Part shown: positions 1 to 8,690 of the stretch, piece after piece
How positions within the stretch are numbered: the stretch's first letter is position 1
How the letters are laid out: each line of letters starts with the position of its first letter
Source of the DNA: Sphingobacteriaceae bacterium
GTDB lineage: Bacteria; Bacteroidota; Bacteroidia; Sphingobacteriales; Sphingobacteriaceae
Reading direction: 5' to 3'
DNA: 64,000 nucleotides
NCBI GenBank assembly: GCA_947458875.1
Contig: CANGZD010000002.1
Span: forward strand, 62,001-126,000
Program-made: the position numbers and the translations under genes
The notes under the pieces: generated by a model
Told to the model about the DNA's origin: nothing
The model's database searches: none
What the model saw: only the letters and a program-made list of their open reading frames with translations

Positions 1-304
1 CTGTATTGTCTTCCAGTAAGTCATCGTTACTAAATTTCACGATTTCCTGTTCGGTTAATTCCACTTTCGTGGGATATTCGGCCAAACACCAATCGCAAGA
101 CTGAAAAATCTCACCTTTGATTTGGAAATTGAGGAGCATCATGGTCTCCTGTTTATCCAACTCCAGTGAAATCTGCAGTTTCCCGTTTTGAACCAGCGAA
201 TATTCAAATTCCTTAAAAAACGATTCGTCAATGTCGAAATCGAATGGATGTTTACCGATTTTTAAGCCGGTAAATGGAATTCGGTATTGCTGTAAAGCTT
301 TCAA
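1..304 (-). CDS. YceD/DUF177 family protein, 3' end outside the window
   Basis: This gene is absent from the ORF track because it runs off the left edge. Translating the minus strand from a TTG at 302-304 gives an open frame of about 101 codons. It begins KALQQYRIPFTGLKIG and contains a CDWC motif. The composition and layout fit the DUF177 (YceD) family, whose members are usually encoded just upstream of rpmF and are linked to 23S rRNA and L32 metabolism. The downstream neighbour is outside the window, so that context cannot be checked. The TTG start is inferred because no ATG lies in frame near the N-terminus. Family assignment is moderately sure. Confidence 0.7.
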   Translation of the reverse strand, partial: MKALQQYRIPFTGLKIGKHPFDFDIDESFFKEFEYSLVQNGKLQISLELDKQETMMLLNFQIKGEIFQSCDWCLAEYPTKVELTEQEIVKFSNDDLLEDNT

Positions 305-373
305 AGCACGACAATTAAGCCTGCAAATGTAGAGAAAATTTATTTAAGCGGGAAGTTTTTTTCAAATTGCTGT

Positions 374-1429
374 TTAGTCGCGATCTCTGGACAGTTTACT
401 AAATTTCAGTGGATTGGCGGTTAATTCTGCAGTTTCGCGACGACTTTTTACAATATGAACAGCTGCGAATACCGCTTCGCGAAAAGATCCTGCATCGGCT
501 TCGTTTTTTCCGGCAATATCATAAGCCGTCCCGTGATCGGGCGAAGTACGTACAATCGGTAAACCTGCGGTATAATTCACCCCGTTGTGGAAGGCCAATT
601 GTTTAAAAGGGATCAATCCCTGGTCGTGGTACATAGCAAGAACGGCGTCAAACTGTTTCCAGCTCTGCTTAGCAAAAAAGCCATCGGCCGGGTAAGGCCC
701 AAAAGCCAATAGCCCTTTTTTATTTGCCTCTTCCACCGCGGGTGCGATGATGGTTTGTTCTTCTTCGCCAATCAAACCTTCATCTCCGGCATGTGGATTT
801 AATCCTAACACGGCAATTTTTGGTTTTTCAACCCAGAAATCGATTTTGAGCGATTGGTTAATCAGCTCCAGTTTTTTAAGGATCTTCTCTTTAGTAACTT
901 TTTTGCTCACCTCGGCCACCGGGATATGTCCGGTTACGAGGCCTACCCGTAAATCTTCGCCCATGAGTAACATTAATGATTCATCGGCTCCGGCTTTTGC
1001 CTGTATGTATTCGGTATGACCAGCAAACTGGAAGTTTTCGCTTTGGATATTCTGCTTGTTGATGGGTGCAGTTACCAGGGCATCAATGTCGCCTGAGATT
1101 AAGTCATTTGTAGCTCTTTCGAGCGATAAGAAGGCGTACTTGCCACCAATTTCGGTCGATTGCCCCAATTCAATTTTTACATCTTCCTCCCAGCAATTGA
1201 TCATATTGGGTCTTCTGGGGTGCGCATCCGCCGCTTTGCTGATCACGTTAAAACTGAAATCATCAACCCCCAACGTTTTACGATGAAAAGAGGCCACTTT
1301 GGTATTTCCGTAAACAATTGGCGTACAATAATCGAGGATGCGCTTATCTAATAAGGTTTTGATAATCACTTCCAGCCCGATGCCGTTTACATCACCAATA
1401 GAAATACCAATTTTGACTTTATCACTCAT
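374..1429 (-). CDS. pdxA: 4-hydroxythreonine-4-phosphate dehydrogenase PdxA
   Basis: PdxA oxidises 4-phosphohydroxy-L-threonine in the DXP-dependent route to pyridoxal 5'-phosphate. The protein opens with IGISIGDVNGIGLEV. It carries the family's substrate/metal regions, including the AGHTEYIQAKAG segment, NPHAGDEGLIGEEE and MYHDQGLIPFK, whose histidines bind the divalent metal. The length of about 351 residues is usual. The ORF track starts 33 bases upstream, but the second methionine (MSDKVKIG) matches where the family begins, so I use that start. It is divergent from rsmA across an 86-bp gap and is followed by the yceD-like gene on the same strand. Confidence 0.95.
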   Translation of the reverse strand: MSDKVKIGISIGDVNGIGLEVIIKTLLDKRILDYCTPIVYGNTKVASFHRKTLGVDDFSFNVISKAADAHPRRPNMINCWEEDVKIELGQSTEIGGKYAFLSLERATNDLISGDIDALVTAPINKQNIQSENFQFAGHTEYIQAKAGADESLMLLMGEDLRVGLVTGHIPVAEVSKKVTKEKILKKLELINQSLKIDFWVEKPKIAVLGLNPHAGDEGLIGEEEQTIIAPAVEEANKKGLLAFGPYPADGFFAKQSWKQFDAVLAMYHDQGLIPFKQLAFHNGVNYTAGLPIVRTSPDHGTAYDIAGKNEADAGSFREAVFAAVHIVKSRRETAELTANPLKFSKLSRDRD

Positions 1430-1515
1430 AATTTCCTGCAAAATAAGTAAAAGCGATGGCAATGCGCCAAATACTGCTTAAACTTTCCTTAATTTGTCTT
1501 CAAATTACCGATTCG

Positions 1516-2298
1516 ATGAGTTTGGTCAGAGCCAAGAAACATTTAGGTCAACACTTTTTAACCGACAAAAATATTGCCGAGAAGATTGTGAATAGCTTGC
1601 AGCTGACAGATCAATACCCGCAAGTGCTGGAGGTGGGGCCCGGAATGGGAATTCTTTCTGACTTTTTATTGCAAAAAACAGCCTTTGAGACTTGGCTCCT
1701 GGATATCGATAATGAATCGATAGATTTTTTAGCGAAGAAATATCCGCAGCTCCAAAATCGGCTAATTCATGGCGATTTTCTGGAACTTGATTTTGGCAAG
1801 TACTTTAAAGGCCCAATGGCGGTGATCGGAAACTTCCCCTACAATATTTCTTCGCAAATTTTGTTTAAAGTTTTAGATAATCGGCAGCAGGTAGTAGAGG
1901 TAGTGGGCATGTTTCAAAAAGAAGTGGCCGAGCGCTGTGCCGCCAAGCCGGGCAGCAAGGTATACGGTATTCTGAGTGTTTTTTTGCAGACTTATTATCA
2001 GGTAGAATATTTGTTTACGGTGAAGGCCGGCGTATTTAATCCACCGCCTAAAGTGCTTTCGGCGGTTATCCGCCTCACTCGTAACGAGGTGGCCACACTG
2101 CCTTGCGATGAAAAGTTGTTCTGGCAAGTGGTAAAATCGGCTTTTAATCAGCGACGTAAAACTTTGCGTAATGCCCTTTCAGGAATTTTGGCCAAAGAAA
2201 AATTAATAGGAGAGGCGCTACTAGAGCTACGTGCCGAACGTTTAACAGTAGCCGATTTTGTAAAATTGACTCAATTGATCCAAGCAGCAAATGGCTAA
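1516..2298 (+). CDS. rsmA: 16S rRNA dimethyladenosine transferase RsmA (KsgA)
   Basis: RsmA dimethylates two adjacent adenosines in the 3'-terminal hairpin (helix 45) of 16S rRNA late in small-subunit assembly. The start MSLVRAKKHLGQHFLTDKN is characteristic. The SAM-binding loop VLEVGPGMGILS and the catalytic NFPYNISSQ motif (NLPY-type) are intact, and the C-terminal half has the FNQRRKTLRNAL signature. I take the ATG at 1516 rather than the track start at 1456, since the family begins at this point. The last eight bases overlap the start of the downstream dehydrogenase, which suggests translational coupling. Confidence 0.96.
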   Translation: MSLVRAKKHLGQHFLTDKNIAEKIVNSLQLTDQYPQVLEVGPGMGILSDFLLQKTAFETWLLDIDNESIDFLAKKYPQLQNRLIHGDFLELDFGKYFKGPMAVIGNFPYNISSQILFKVLDNRQQVVEVVGMFQKEVAERCAAKPGSKVYGILSVFLQTYYQVEYLFTVKAGVFNPPPKVLSAVIRLTRNEVATLPCDEKLFWQVVKSAFNQRRKTLRNALSGILAKEKLIGEALLELRAERLTVADFVKLTQLIQAANG

Positions 2299-3223
2299 AA
2301 AGCAGATTCTGATAGTTGACGACTTGCATCCGGTTTTTAAACAGCAGGCAGAAGCTTTGGGCTATGCCTTAACAGACGAACCGCTGTTTACCCGTGAGCA
2401 AACTCTGGCTACGATTCATGATTATGAAGGCTTGGTCATCCGAACCAAATTTCGGGTTGACCGCGAAATGATAGACGCTGCACCGAATCTCAAATTTATT
2501 GCCCGTGCCGGTGCCGGTATGGATAATGTGGATGAGGCTTATGCCAAAGAAAAGGGAATTATTTGCATCAATGCCCCCGAAGGCAATGCAGATGCGGTGG
2601 CCGAACATACCATCGGGATGTTACTATCCTTGATGAATAATTTGCGCCAATCGGATCAGCAAGTGCGTCAAGGAATTTGGGATCGCGAAGCTAACCGGGC
2701 TTGGGAACTAAAGGGTCGTACTTTTGGCATCATCGGGTATGGATACATGGGCCAGGCCTTGGCTCAAAAATTACAAGGCTTCGGGCTCGATGTAATCGCT
2801 TACGATAAATACAAGACCGGTTTTTCGGATGCTTATGCACGTGAAGTCAGTATGGAGGAGATCGTAAAATTCAGTGATGTGCTCAGTTTACACATACCGC
2901 TTACCCGTGAAACTCGCCAGCTGGTAGACCATGAATACCTGTTTCATTTCAGGAAACCTATTTTCTTCCTGAATACTTCGAGGGGAGAAATTGTAAACAC
3001 CCAGGCCATTCTTAATGCCATCGCCGAAGGCAAAATAATAGGTGCAGGACTGGATGTGTTGGAGGTAGAGAATTTTCCGGCTTTAGCCGAGCAAAACTGG
3101 TATGCCGATTTAGCCCAAAATGAACGTGTAATGCTAAGTCCACATGTAGCCGGCTGGACGTTTGAATCGTACCGGAAAATTTCGGAGGTATTGGCCGAGA
3201 AATTGAAAAATTTGGAAATCTAA
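2291..3223 (+). CDS. D-2-hydroxyacid dehydrogenase (phosphoglycerate dehydrogenase-like)
   Basis: This is an NAD-dependent D-isomer 2-hydroxyacid dehydrogenase of 310 residues. The Rossmann motif GIIGYGYMGQAL lies near the middle. The catalytic arginine sits in LNTSRGEIVNT, the glutamate in GAGLDVLEVE, and the histidine in LSPHVAGWTFES. It lacks the C-terminal ACT and intervening domains of long SerA proteins. It may therefore be a short 3-phosphoglycerate dehydrogenase or act on another 2-oxoacid; the sequence alone does not settle the substrate. The ATG overlaps the rsmA stop by eight bases. A hairpin with a U-tract follows. Confidence 0.88.
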   Translation: MAKKQILIVDDLHPVFKQQAEALGYALTDEPLFTREQTLATIHDYEGLVIRTKFRVDREMIDAAPNLKFIARAGAGMDNVDEAYAKEKGIICINAPEGNADAVAEHTIGMLLSLMNNLRQSDQQVRQGIWDREANRAWELKGRTFGIIGYGYMGQALAQKLQGFGLDVIAYDKYKTGFSDAYAREVSMEEIVKFSDVLSLHIPLTRETRQLVDHEYLFHFRKPIFFLNTSRGEIVNTQAILNAIAEGKIIGAGLDVLEVENFPALAEQNWYADLAQNERVMLSPHVAGWTFESYRKISEVLAEKLKNLEI

Positions 3224-3251
3224 AACGGTACATTTATCTTCGTACTACACC

Positions 3252-3298
3252 AAGCAAGACTATTTCGGCAGCGCTGATTTAGTCTTGTTTGTTTTTTA
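3252..3298 (+). terminator. Rho-independent terminator after the dehydrogenase gene
   Basis: An 11-bp stem (AAGCAAGACTA with TAGTCTTGTTT, one G-U pair) flanks a 17-nt loop and runs into a T-rich tract (GTTTTTT). It sits between the dehydrogenase stop and greA on the plus strand. This fits transcription ending before greA. Confidence 0.65.
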
Positions 3299-3322
3299 TA
3301 CAGTACCAATAAACAGATAACT

Positions 3323-3796
3323 ATGGCAGATGTAACGTATTACACCAAAGAAGGATTAGAGAAACTGAAGCAAGAATTACAGCATTTGCGCACCGAAGGT
3401 CGTGCTCAAATTGCCAAGGCGATTGCCGAAGCAAGAGACAAAGGCGACCTTTCCGAAAATGCCGAATACGATGCGGCTAAAGAAGCGCAAGGACACCATG
3501 AAGCTAAAATTGCCAAGCTGGAAGAAGTATTGGCCAATGCCCGCTTAATTGATGAATCGAAACTAGATACCTCTAAAGTGCTGGCCTTGTCTAAAGTGAA
3601 GATTAAAAACACCAAAAACGGTGCAGAGATGACCTATCAACTGGTTTCTGAAAGCGAAGCTGATTTAAAATCAGGAAAAATTTCCGTGAAATCTCCCATT
3701 GCCAAAGGTTTATTAGGAAAATCGGTGGGCGATAAAGTGGAAATCACGGTTCCAGCTGGTCAGATTGAATTTGAAATTGTAGAAATCAGTAGATAA
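3323..3796 (+). CDS. greA: Transcription elongation factor GreA
   Basis: GreA stimulates RNA polymerase to cleave backtracked transcripts. The 157-residue protein has the expected two parts. The N-terminal coiled coil carries the acidic tip signature (AEARDKGDLSENAEYDAAKEAQ, the conserved GDLSENAEY region with catalytic acidic residues). The C-terminal FKBP-like domain ends in GDKVEITVPAGQIEFEIVEI. The length is typical. It is followed after one base by a HIT-family gene, so the two are likely co-transcribed. Confidence 0.97.
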   Translation: MADVTYYTKEGLEKLKQELQHLRTEGRAQIAKAIAEARDKGDLSENAEYDAAKEAQGHHEAKIAKLEEVLANARLIDESKLDTSKVLALSKVKIKNTKNGAEMTYQLVSESEADLKSGKISVKSPIAKGLLGKSVGDKVEITVPAGQIEFEIVEISR

Positions 3797-3797
3797 G

Positions 3798-4190
3798 ATG
3801 AGCATCTTTTCTAAAATCATTTCTGGAGAAATACCGGCACATAAAGTGGCAGAAACTAATGATTATCTGGCTTTTTTGGATATCAATCCATTAACAGAGG
3901 GTCATGTGTTGGTTATTCCTAAAAAAGAAACCGATTATATTTTCGATATCGATGATGAGGCCTATGCCGGTTTAATGCTTTTCGCTAAAATTGTGGCCAA
4001 AGGGGTAAAAAAAGCCATTCCGTGTAAAAAGGTTGGTGTATCAGTAATCGGTTTAGAAGTGCCGCATGCACATGTGCACCTCATCCCGATGAATTCGGTT
4101 AGTGATATGAATTTCGCCAAAGAAAAATTAAAACCGAGTCAGGAAGAATTAGCAGCCACTGCTCAAAAAATAAGGGCAGCGCTTATTTAA
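3798..4190 (+). CDS. HIT family protein (HINT-like nucleotide hydrolase)
   Basis: A 130-residue histidine-triad protein. It begins SIFSKIISGEIPAHKVAET, as HINT-branch proteins do, and carries the catalytic triad PHAHVHLIPM (HxHxH). The family hydrolyses adenosine phosphoramidates and related nucleotidyl adducts in the cytoplasm. The exact physiological substrate is unknown. It sits one base after greA in a likely two-gene operon. Its 3' end overlaps the convergent ruvC by eight bases, so no separate terminator fits between them. Confidence 0.93.
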   Translation: MSIFSKIISGEIPAHKVAETNDYLAFLDINPLTEGHVLVIPKKETDYIFDIDDEAYAGLMLFAKIVAKGVKKAIPCKKVGVSVIGLEVPHAHVHLIPMNSVSDMNFAKEKLKPSQEELAATAQKIRAALI

Positions 4191-4749
4191 TTCGTTTCTG
4201 GTTATCTTTTGCAAAAGCTGCCCAACCGGAGTAGCTTTTTTTGTTTGAATCAGTTCCTATACGTTGAAATGAATGGCAAACTGCTACGGCGAGGCCGTCG
4301 GTAGCATCTAAAAATTCTGGTGTTTCCTTAAAAGAAAGTAGGGTTTGGAGCATGGCAGCCACTTGTTCTTTGCCTGCATTCCCATTGCCCGTGATGGCTT
4401 GTTTAATTTTACGAGGTGAATATTCGGTGATGGGTAAATTTCTGGAAAGTCCGGCAGCCATGGCTACTCCTTGCGCCCTGCCCAACTTTAACATCACCTG
4501 AATGTTTTTCCCATAAAAAGGAGCTTCTAATGCCATGCAATCGGGATGATATTCATCAATTAAAGCTAGCGTTTTCTCGAATATGCGTTGTAATTTGAGC
4601 GGATGGTCTTCCAAATGATCAAGTTTGATCACCCCCAGATTAATCAATTCGATTTTAGATCCTTGCTCTTTGATCAATCCATAACCCATAATGGCCGTGC
4701 CCGGGTCTATACCGAGTATGATTCTTTCTTTGGATTGCTGGGTCTGCAT
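4183..4749 (-). CDS. ruvC: Holliday junction resolvase RuvC
   Basis: RuvC cuts Holliday junctions as a dimer with RuvAB. The 188-residue protein begins RIILGIDPGTAIMGYGLI, whose aspartate is the first catalytic acid. It contains ALEAPFYGKNIQVMLKLGRAQGVAMAAG (the second acidic region), IKQAITGNGNAGKEQVAAML and DATDGLAVAVCH (the terminal catalytic acids). Domain order and length match the family. It is convergent with the HIT gene and divergent from the phosphatase gene across an AT-rich gap of 157 bp. Confidence 0.97.
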   Translation of the reverse strand: MQTQQSKERIILGIDPGTAIMGYGLIKEQGSKIELINLGVIKLDHLEDHPLKLQRIFEKTLALIDEYHPDCMALEAPFYGKNIQVMLKLGRAQGVAMAAGLSRNLPITEYSPRKIKQAITGNGNAGKEQVAAMLQTLLSFKETPEFLDATDGLAVAVCHSFQRIGTDSNKKSYSGWAAFAKDNQKRIK

Positions 4750-4906
4750 AATTACAATTATACATCATTTAGGCTTCTAAATAAAGTCACCCATCAATTG
4801 AAGATTAAACAAATAAGTTATAACAATTTCTTTAAAATTACAAATACTTCTTAATTATTAATTATTTAGCGATTAATCATTAATTTTAGGCTGCTATCAA
4901 ATACCT

Positions 4907-6148
4907 GTGACTAAAGTTGTGGATCCTCAACATCATGATAATGAATTGATCAATTTGTTGTTGAAACGACAAGCTGAACTCAATTCGCTGCTCGAATTAA
5001 CACAAGCCATTAACAAAGGGGCCAGCTTGAAAGAGCTTTTAGAAATGTTGCACGTGATTTTAAAAGTGCATTTGAAGGTTCATCAATTCAGGTTTTTTTT
5101 AAAGCAAGAAGGCTCTTTTAAAGACTTTTCCGGATTTGGAGATGCGTATTTTGAGCAGGAAAAACGCTTCCGGAAATCTGCTTTACATAAACATATTTAT
5201 GACATAAAACAGAGGCAGTTGCCGATTAAAGATCTTTTTTGGCATTACGATTTTTATGTTCCTGTTATTCATCATCGTAAACTTTGTGCTTTTGTACTGG
5301 TAAAAAGTATGGATGAGGGAACAGGGTTTTTAAATCACGATCTGCAATTCATCCAAACTTTGGTAAGTCAAGTAGTTTTTGCTGAAGAAAACAAGCAATT
5401 GTTGAGAGACAAGCTTGAAAAAGAACGTTTGGAGCGAGAATTGGAATTGGGCAGGCAAGTGCAATACATGCTGATCCCTGAACAGTTACATACCGACTCT
5501 TCGGTTGAAATAAATGCCTGGTATCAGCCGCATGAAAGTATAGGAGGCGATTATTTTGATTTTGCCAAAATCAATGGAACCGAACTGATGTGGTGTATTG
5601 CAGATGTTTCGGGCAAGGGAATTGCGGCGGCATTGCTGATGGCTAATCTGCAAGCCAGTTTGAGGGCATGGGTGGCCAATACCCGTAATCCGATTGAGAT
5701 TGTTGAAAGGCTGAATGAGTTTATTTGGAAAAATACCCGTGGTGAGTGGTATATCACGCTTTTTTTAGGCATTTACGATACCGAAACCGGTTTGCTCAGC
5801 TATGTAAATGCCGGCCATCATCCGCCTATTTTATTTCATGATCATCAGTATCAACCCTTAAAATCCGGGACTATCATGTTGGGGGCATTTGAAAAGCTGC
5901 CATTTATTGATGTTGGTTTGCAATACCTCCAAAGTGGCGATTTTATTTTCAATTATACCGACGGCTTGATTGAAAGAAAAAATGTGGCTGAGCATTTTTG
6001 TGAGCAACAATTGGCTGATTTTCTGAGGCTGAATTTGCACTTACCCATTTATGAGCTGCACCAGTCTTTACTAAAATATATTGAAGACAGCATCAAAGTG
6101 AAAGGACCCACCGATGATTTAACGATGCTTTCTGTCAGGATCAATTAA
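4907..6148 (+). CDS. PP2C-type (SpoIIE-family) serine phosphatase with N-terminal GAF-like domain
   Basis: A 413-residue signalling phosphatase that starts with GTG. Residues from about 15 to 165 look like a GAF-type sensor region. They are followed by a charged helix (ENKQLLRDKLEKERLERELELGRQV) and then a PPM/SpoIIE catalytic domain. Metal-binding motifs are visible: GGDYFDF, DVSGKGIAAALLMANLQ, YVNAGHHPPIL, DFIFNYTDGLIERK and TDDLTMLSVRI. Such enzymes dephosphorylate anti-sigma-factor antagonists or similar partners. No anti-sigma kinase or STAS protein is encoded nearby, so its target is unknown. rnhB follows 32 bp downstream. Confidence 0.9.
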   Translation: MTKVVDPQHHDNELINLLLKRQAELNSLLELTQAINKGASLKELLEMLHVILKVHLKVHQFRFFLKQEGSFKDFSGFGDAYFEQEKRFRKSALHKHIYDIKQRQLPIKDLFWHYDFYVPVIHHRKLCAFVLVKSMDEGTGFLNHDLQFIQTLVSQVVFAEENKQLLRDKLEKERLERELELGRQVQYMLIPEQLHTDSSVEINAWYQPHESIGGDYFDFAKINGTELMWCIADVSGKGIAAALLMANLQASLRAWVANTRNPIEIVERLNEFIWKNTRGEWYITLFLGIYDTETGLLSYVNAGHHPPILFHDHQYQPLKSGTIMLGAFEKLPFIDVGLQYLQSGDFIFNYTDGLIERKNVAEHFCEQQLADFLRLNLHLPIYELHQSLLKYIEDSIKVKGPTDDLTMLSVRIN

Positions 6149-6180
6149 ACCTTTCGGGATATTTTTCTAATTTCAACCCA

Positions 6181-6780
6181 ATGCTTTTGCCTTTTTTTCA
6201 AGAAGAATTGCTGGAGGCCGGTTGCGATGAAGCCGGCCGTGGCTGCCTGGCTGGTCCGGTATTTGCCGCTGCGGTAATCTTACCTAGGAACTTCCACCAC
6301 CCCCTGCTCAACGATTCTAAGCAGCTGAATTATGCCCAGCGAAAACAACTCCGAACAGAAATAGAAACGCAAGCTTTGGCATTTTCGGTAGCGGAGGTAG
6401 GTCATGAGGAGATCGATCGCATCAATATTCTGCAAGCCTCTTTTTTGGCTATGCACCGGGCTTTAGATAGTCTTAAAGCCAGACCGGAGCTAATTTTAGT
6501 AGATGGCAACCGATTTAAACAATACCAAGATTTGCCACACCAATGCATTGTAAAAGGCGATGGCAAGTATTTTTCTATCGCGGCAGCCTCCATTTTGGCT
6601 AAAACCTACCGGGATGATTTTATGGAGCAAATTGCAGCAGAATTTCCGCAATACGACTGGGCTAGCAATAAAGGGTATCCTACTCAAAAACACCGTGAAG
6701 CGGTACTGGTACATGGCTTTTCACCCTACCATCGTCGTTCTTTTAAGGTAACTGATCCACAGTTGACATTATTTCAATAA
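6181..6780 (+). CDS. rnhB: Ribonuclease HII
   Basis: RNase HII cleaves RNA-DNA hybrids and starts removal of single ribonucleotides from DNA. The 199-residue protein carries the N-terminal catalytic pair in GCDEAGRGCLAGPVFAAAV (D16, E17). It also has the NDSKQL motif, a further catalytic aspartate in LILVDGNRF, and the family signature DGKYFSIAAASILAKTYRDDFM. The C-terminal GYPTQKHREAV and HRRSF segments match the family. It lies between the phosphatase and gcvT on the same strand with short gaps. Confidence 0.97.
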   Translation: MLLPFFQEELLEAGCDEAGRGCLAGPVFAAAVILPRNFHHPLLNDSKQLNYAQRKQLRTEIETQALAFSVAEVGHEEIDRINILQASFLAMHRALDSLKARPELILVDGNRFKQYQDLPHQCIVKGDGKYFSIAAASILAKTYRDDFMEQIAAEFPQYDWASNKGYPTQKHREAVLVHGFSPYHRRSFKVTDPQLTLFQ

Positions 6781-6824
6781 ATCGCTAAGCGCTTTTTTCT
6801 TAATTTCGCCTCAAATAAATCAAA

Positions 6825-7907
6825 ATGAAAAACACCGCCTTAACCCAAACCCATATCGCATTAGGTGCCAAAATGGTTCCTTTTGCCGGATACAATATGC
6901 CTGTGCAATATGCCGGCATCAATGTGGAACATGAGACCGTTCGTAAAGGCGTAGGGGTGTTTGATGTGAGCCACATGGGCGAGTTCATCCTAAAGGGTGA
7001 GGGCGCATTAGATTTGATTCAAAAGGTAACATCTAACGATGCTTCCAAATTATATGATGGTAAGATCCAGTATTCTTGCCTGCCAAACGAGCAGGGCGGA
7101 ATTGTAGACGATTTGCTGGTATACCGTATCGACGAAAAAACCTATATGCTGGTGGTGAATGCCTCCAATATTCAAAAAGATTGGGACTGGATCTCCAAAT
7201 ACAATACCTACGGGGTAGATATGAAAGATATCTCAGACCGTACTTCTTTATTGGCCGTTCAAGGGCCTAAAGCCGCTCAAGCATTACAAAGCCTAACCGA
7301 TGTTGATTTGTCGGCAATGGAATATTACACTTTTGTAAAAGGCAAATTTGCCGGGGTGGATAATGTATTGATCTCGGCTACGGGCTATACCGGTGCTGGC
7401 GGTTTCGAAATTTATTTTGATAATGAGCATGCCGATGTGATCTGGAAGGCCATTTTCGAAGCCGGTGCTCCGTTTGGCATTCAGCCCATTGGTTTAGGTG
7501 CCCGAGATACCTTGCGTTTGGAAATGGGTTTCTGCTTATACGGAAATGACATTGATGATACAACATCCCCTTTGGAAGCGGGCTTGGGTTGGATTACCAA
7601 ATTCACTAAAGATTTTGTGAATTCAGCAGCTCTTTCGGTTCAAAAGCAAGAAGGCGTAAAACGTAAGCTGGTAGGTTTTGAAATGTTGGAACGCGGTATT
7701 CCTCGCCATGATTATGAGATCTGCGATGCAGCAGGAAATACCATCGGTAAAGTAACTTCTGGTACCCAATCGCCATCTTTACAAAAAGCCATTGGTCTGG
7801 GTTATATCGCCACCGATTTCGCCAAAGAAGGCACTGAAGTATTCATCAAAATCCGTGAACAACTGGTGAAAGCCCAGGTGGTGAAATTCCCGTTCTATAA
7901 AGCTTAA
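6825..7907 (+). CDS. gcvT: Glycine cleavage system T protein (aminomethyltransferase)
   Basis: GcvT moves the methylene group from aminomethyl-lipoyl GcvH to tetrahydrofolate and releases ammonia. The 360-residue protein includes the folate-binding FDVSHMGEF motif near residue 50, [14 protein letters not shown], the [14 protein letters not shown] signature, and [14 protein letters not shown]. The C-terminal barrel domain ends in KFPFYK. gcvH and gcvP are not nearby, so the system's genes are dispersed here. comB starts one base after the stop, which implies co-transcription. Confidence 0.97.
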   Translation: MKNTALTQTHIALGAKMVPFAGYNMPVQYAGINVEHETVRKGVGVFDVSHMGEFILKGEGALDLIQKVTSNDASKLYDGKIQYSCLPNEQGGIVDDLLVYRIDEKTYMLVVNASNIQKDWDWISKYNTYGVDMKDISDRTSLLAVQGPKAAQALQSLTDVDLSAMEYYTFVKGKFAGVDNVLISATGYTGAGGFEIYFDNEHADVIWKAIFEAGAPFGIQPIGLGARDTLRLEMGFCLYGNDIDDTTSPLEAGLGWITKFTKDFVNSAALSVQKQEGVKRKLVGFEMLERGIPRHDYEICDAAGNTIGKVTSGTQSPSLQKAIGLGYIATDFAKEGTEVFIKIREQLVKAQVVKFPFYKA

Positions 7908-7908
7908 G

Positions 7909-8622
7909 ATGCAGCAAAAAAAACTGGAGGTTTGCCTTAGCCCAGCCTTACTACACCTTTACGATATTAAAGACAGTCTGGTGGTGGTCATCGATATTTT
8001 TCGTGCCACCTCCTCCATGTGCTATGGCATTGCCAATGGTGCCGAGGCCATTATTCCGGTGGCTACGGTAGACGTCTGCCGTTCTTACGAACAAACTAAT
8101 TATTTGCTGGCTGCCGAACGTAATGGAGAGGTGGTGGAAGGCTTTGATTTTGGCAATTCGCCTTTCTCTTATACCGCCGAAAAAGTGAGCGGCAAAACCG
8201 TGGTATTGACCACCACCAACGGTACGCATGCCATTAATGAGAGTAGGGAAGCGCAAAGAGTTTTAATTGGTTCTTTCTTGAATTTAAGTGCCATCAGCAA
8301 TTGGTTAAAAAACCAGCCCCAAGATGTATTACTGCTTTGTGCCGGTTGGAAAAATAAAGTGAACTTGGAAGATACCTTGTTTGCCGGAGCGGTGGCTCAT
8401 CAGTTGCAAAACGAAGGCTACAAATTCGATGATTCAGCCATCCTGGCTGCCGATTTATACCAAATGGCGAAAGACGATTTAAATGGTTTCCTGAAAAAAA
8501 CTTCGCACAGTGAACGTTTGAAGGAATTAAAAATTGAATCGGATATTGTCTTCTGCCTTCAGGTAGATTTGATTGATGCCATTCCGGTTTTGGATGGGGA
8601 TCGATTGGTAAGATTAGTATAA
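7909..8622 (+). CDS. comB: 2-phosphosulfolactate phosphatase (ComB family)
   Basis: A 237-residue member of the ComB family, which hydrolyses 2-phosphosulfolactate in coenzyme M synthesis in archaea. Visible family segments are VVVIDIFRATSSMCYGIANGA, AAERNGEVVEGFDFGNSPFSY, KTVVLTTTNGTHAI and LLCAGWKNKVNLEDTLFAGAV. The acidic residues there belong to the metal-dependent active site in the family. The other coenzyme M genes comA and comC are not nearby. The cellular product is therefore uncertain; sulfonate or sulfonolipid metabolism is an inference only. It follows gcvT by one base, and a palindromic repeat lies just downstream. Confidence 0.88.
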   Translation: MQQKKLEVCLSPALLHLYDIKDSLVVVIDIFRATSSMCYGIANGAEAIIPVATVDVCRSYEQTNYLLAAERNGEVVEGFDFGNSPFSYTAEKVSGKTVVLTTTNGTHAINESREAQRVLIGSFLNLSAISNWLKNQPQDVLLLCAGWKNKVNLEDTLFAGAVAHQLQNEGYKFDDSAILAADLYQMAKDDLNGFLKKTSHSERLKELKIESDIVFCLQVDLIDAIPVLDGDRLVRLV

Positions 8623-8628
8623 CCTTTA

Positions 8629-8686
8629 TTGTCATTCTGGGCAAAGCGAAGAATCTTAAGATGTTTCACTTTGTTCAACATGACAA
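8629..8686. repeat. 58-bp imperfect palindrome, REP-like dispersed repeat type
   Basis: Two 29-base arms meet at a central CTTAAG. The left arm is TTGTCATTCTG.GGCAAAGCGAAGAATCTT and the right arm is its imperfect reverse complement, ending ACATGACAA. Most mismatches are G-U compatible in RNA. It fills the gap between the convergent comB and MazG-like genes. The wording resembles the CATTCTG...GAAGAATCT elements I recall being scattered through Bacteroidota genomes. In RNA it would form a long hairpin and could protect 3' ends or stop transcription from both sides. No second copy was noticed in this window. Confidence 0.7.
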
Positions 8687-8690
8687 AGGC

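Noticed and set aside
1456-1515. N-terminal extension of RsmA in the ORF track
   Set aside because: The extra 20 residues (MAMRQILLKLSLICLQITDS) have no counterpart in the family and cover the promoter region; the ATG at 1516 gives the standard start.
4603-4854. 83-residue plus-strand ORF over the ruvC start
   Set aside because: It is antisense to ruvC for most of its length, has no recognisable motif and ends in AT-rich non-coding sequence.
4750-4906. Divergent promoters or small gene in the AT-rich gap between ruvC and the phosphatase gene
   Set aside because: The gap is AT-rich but I found no exact -33/-7 pair on either strand and no credible ORF.
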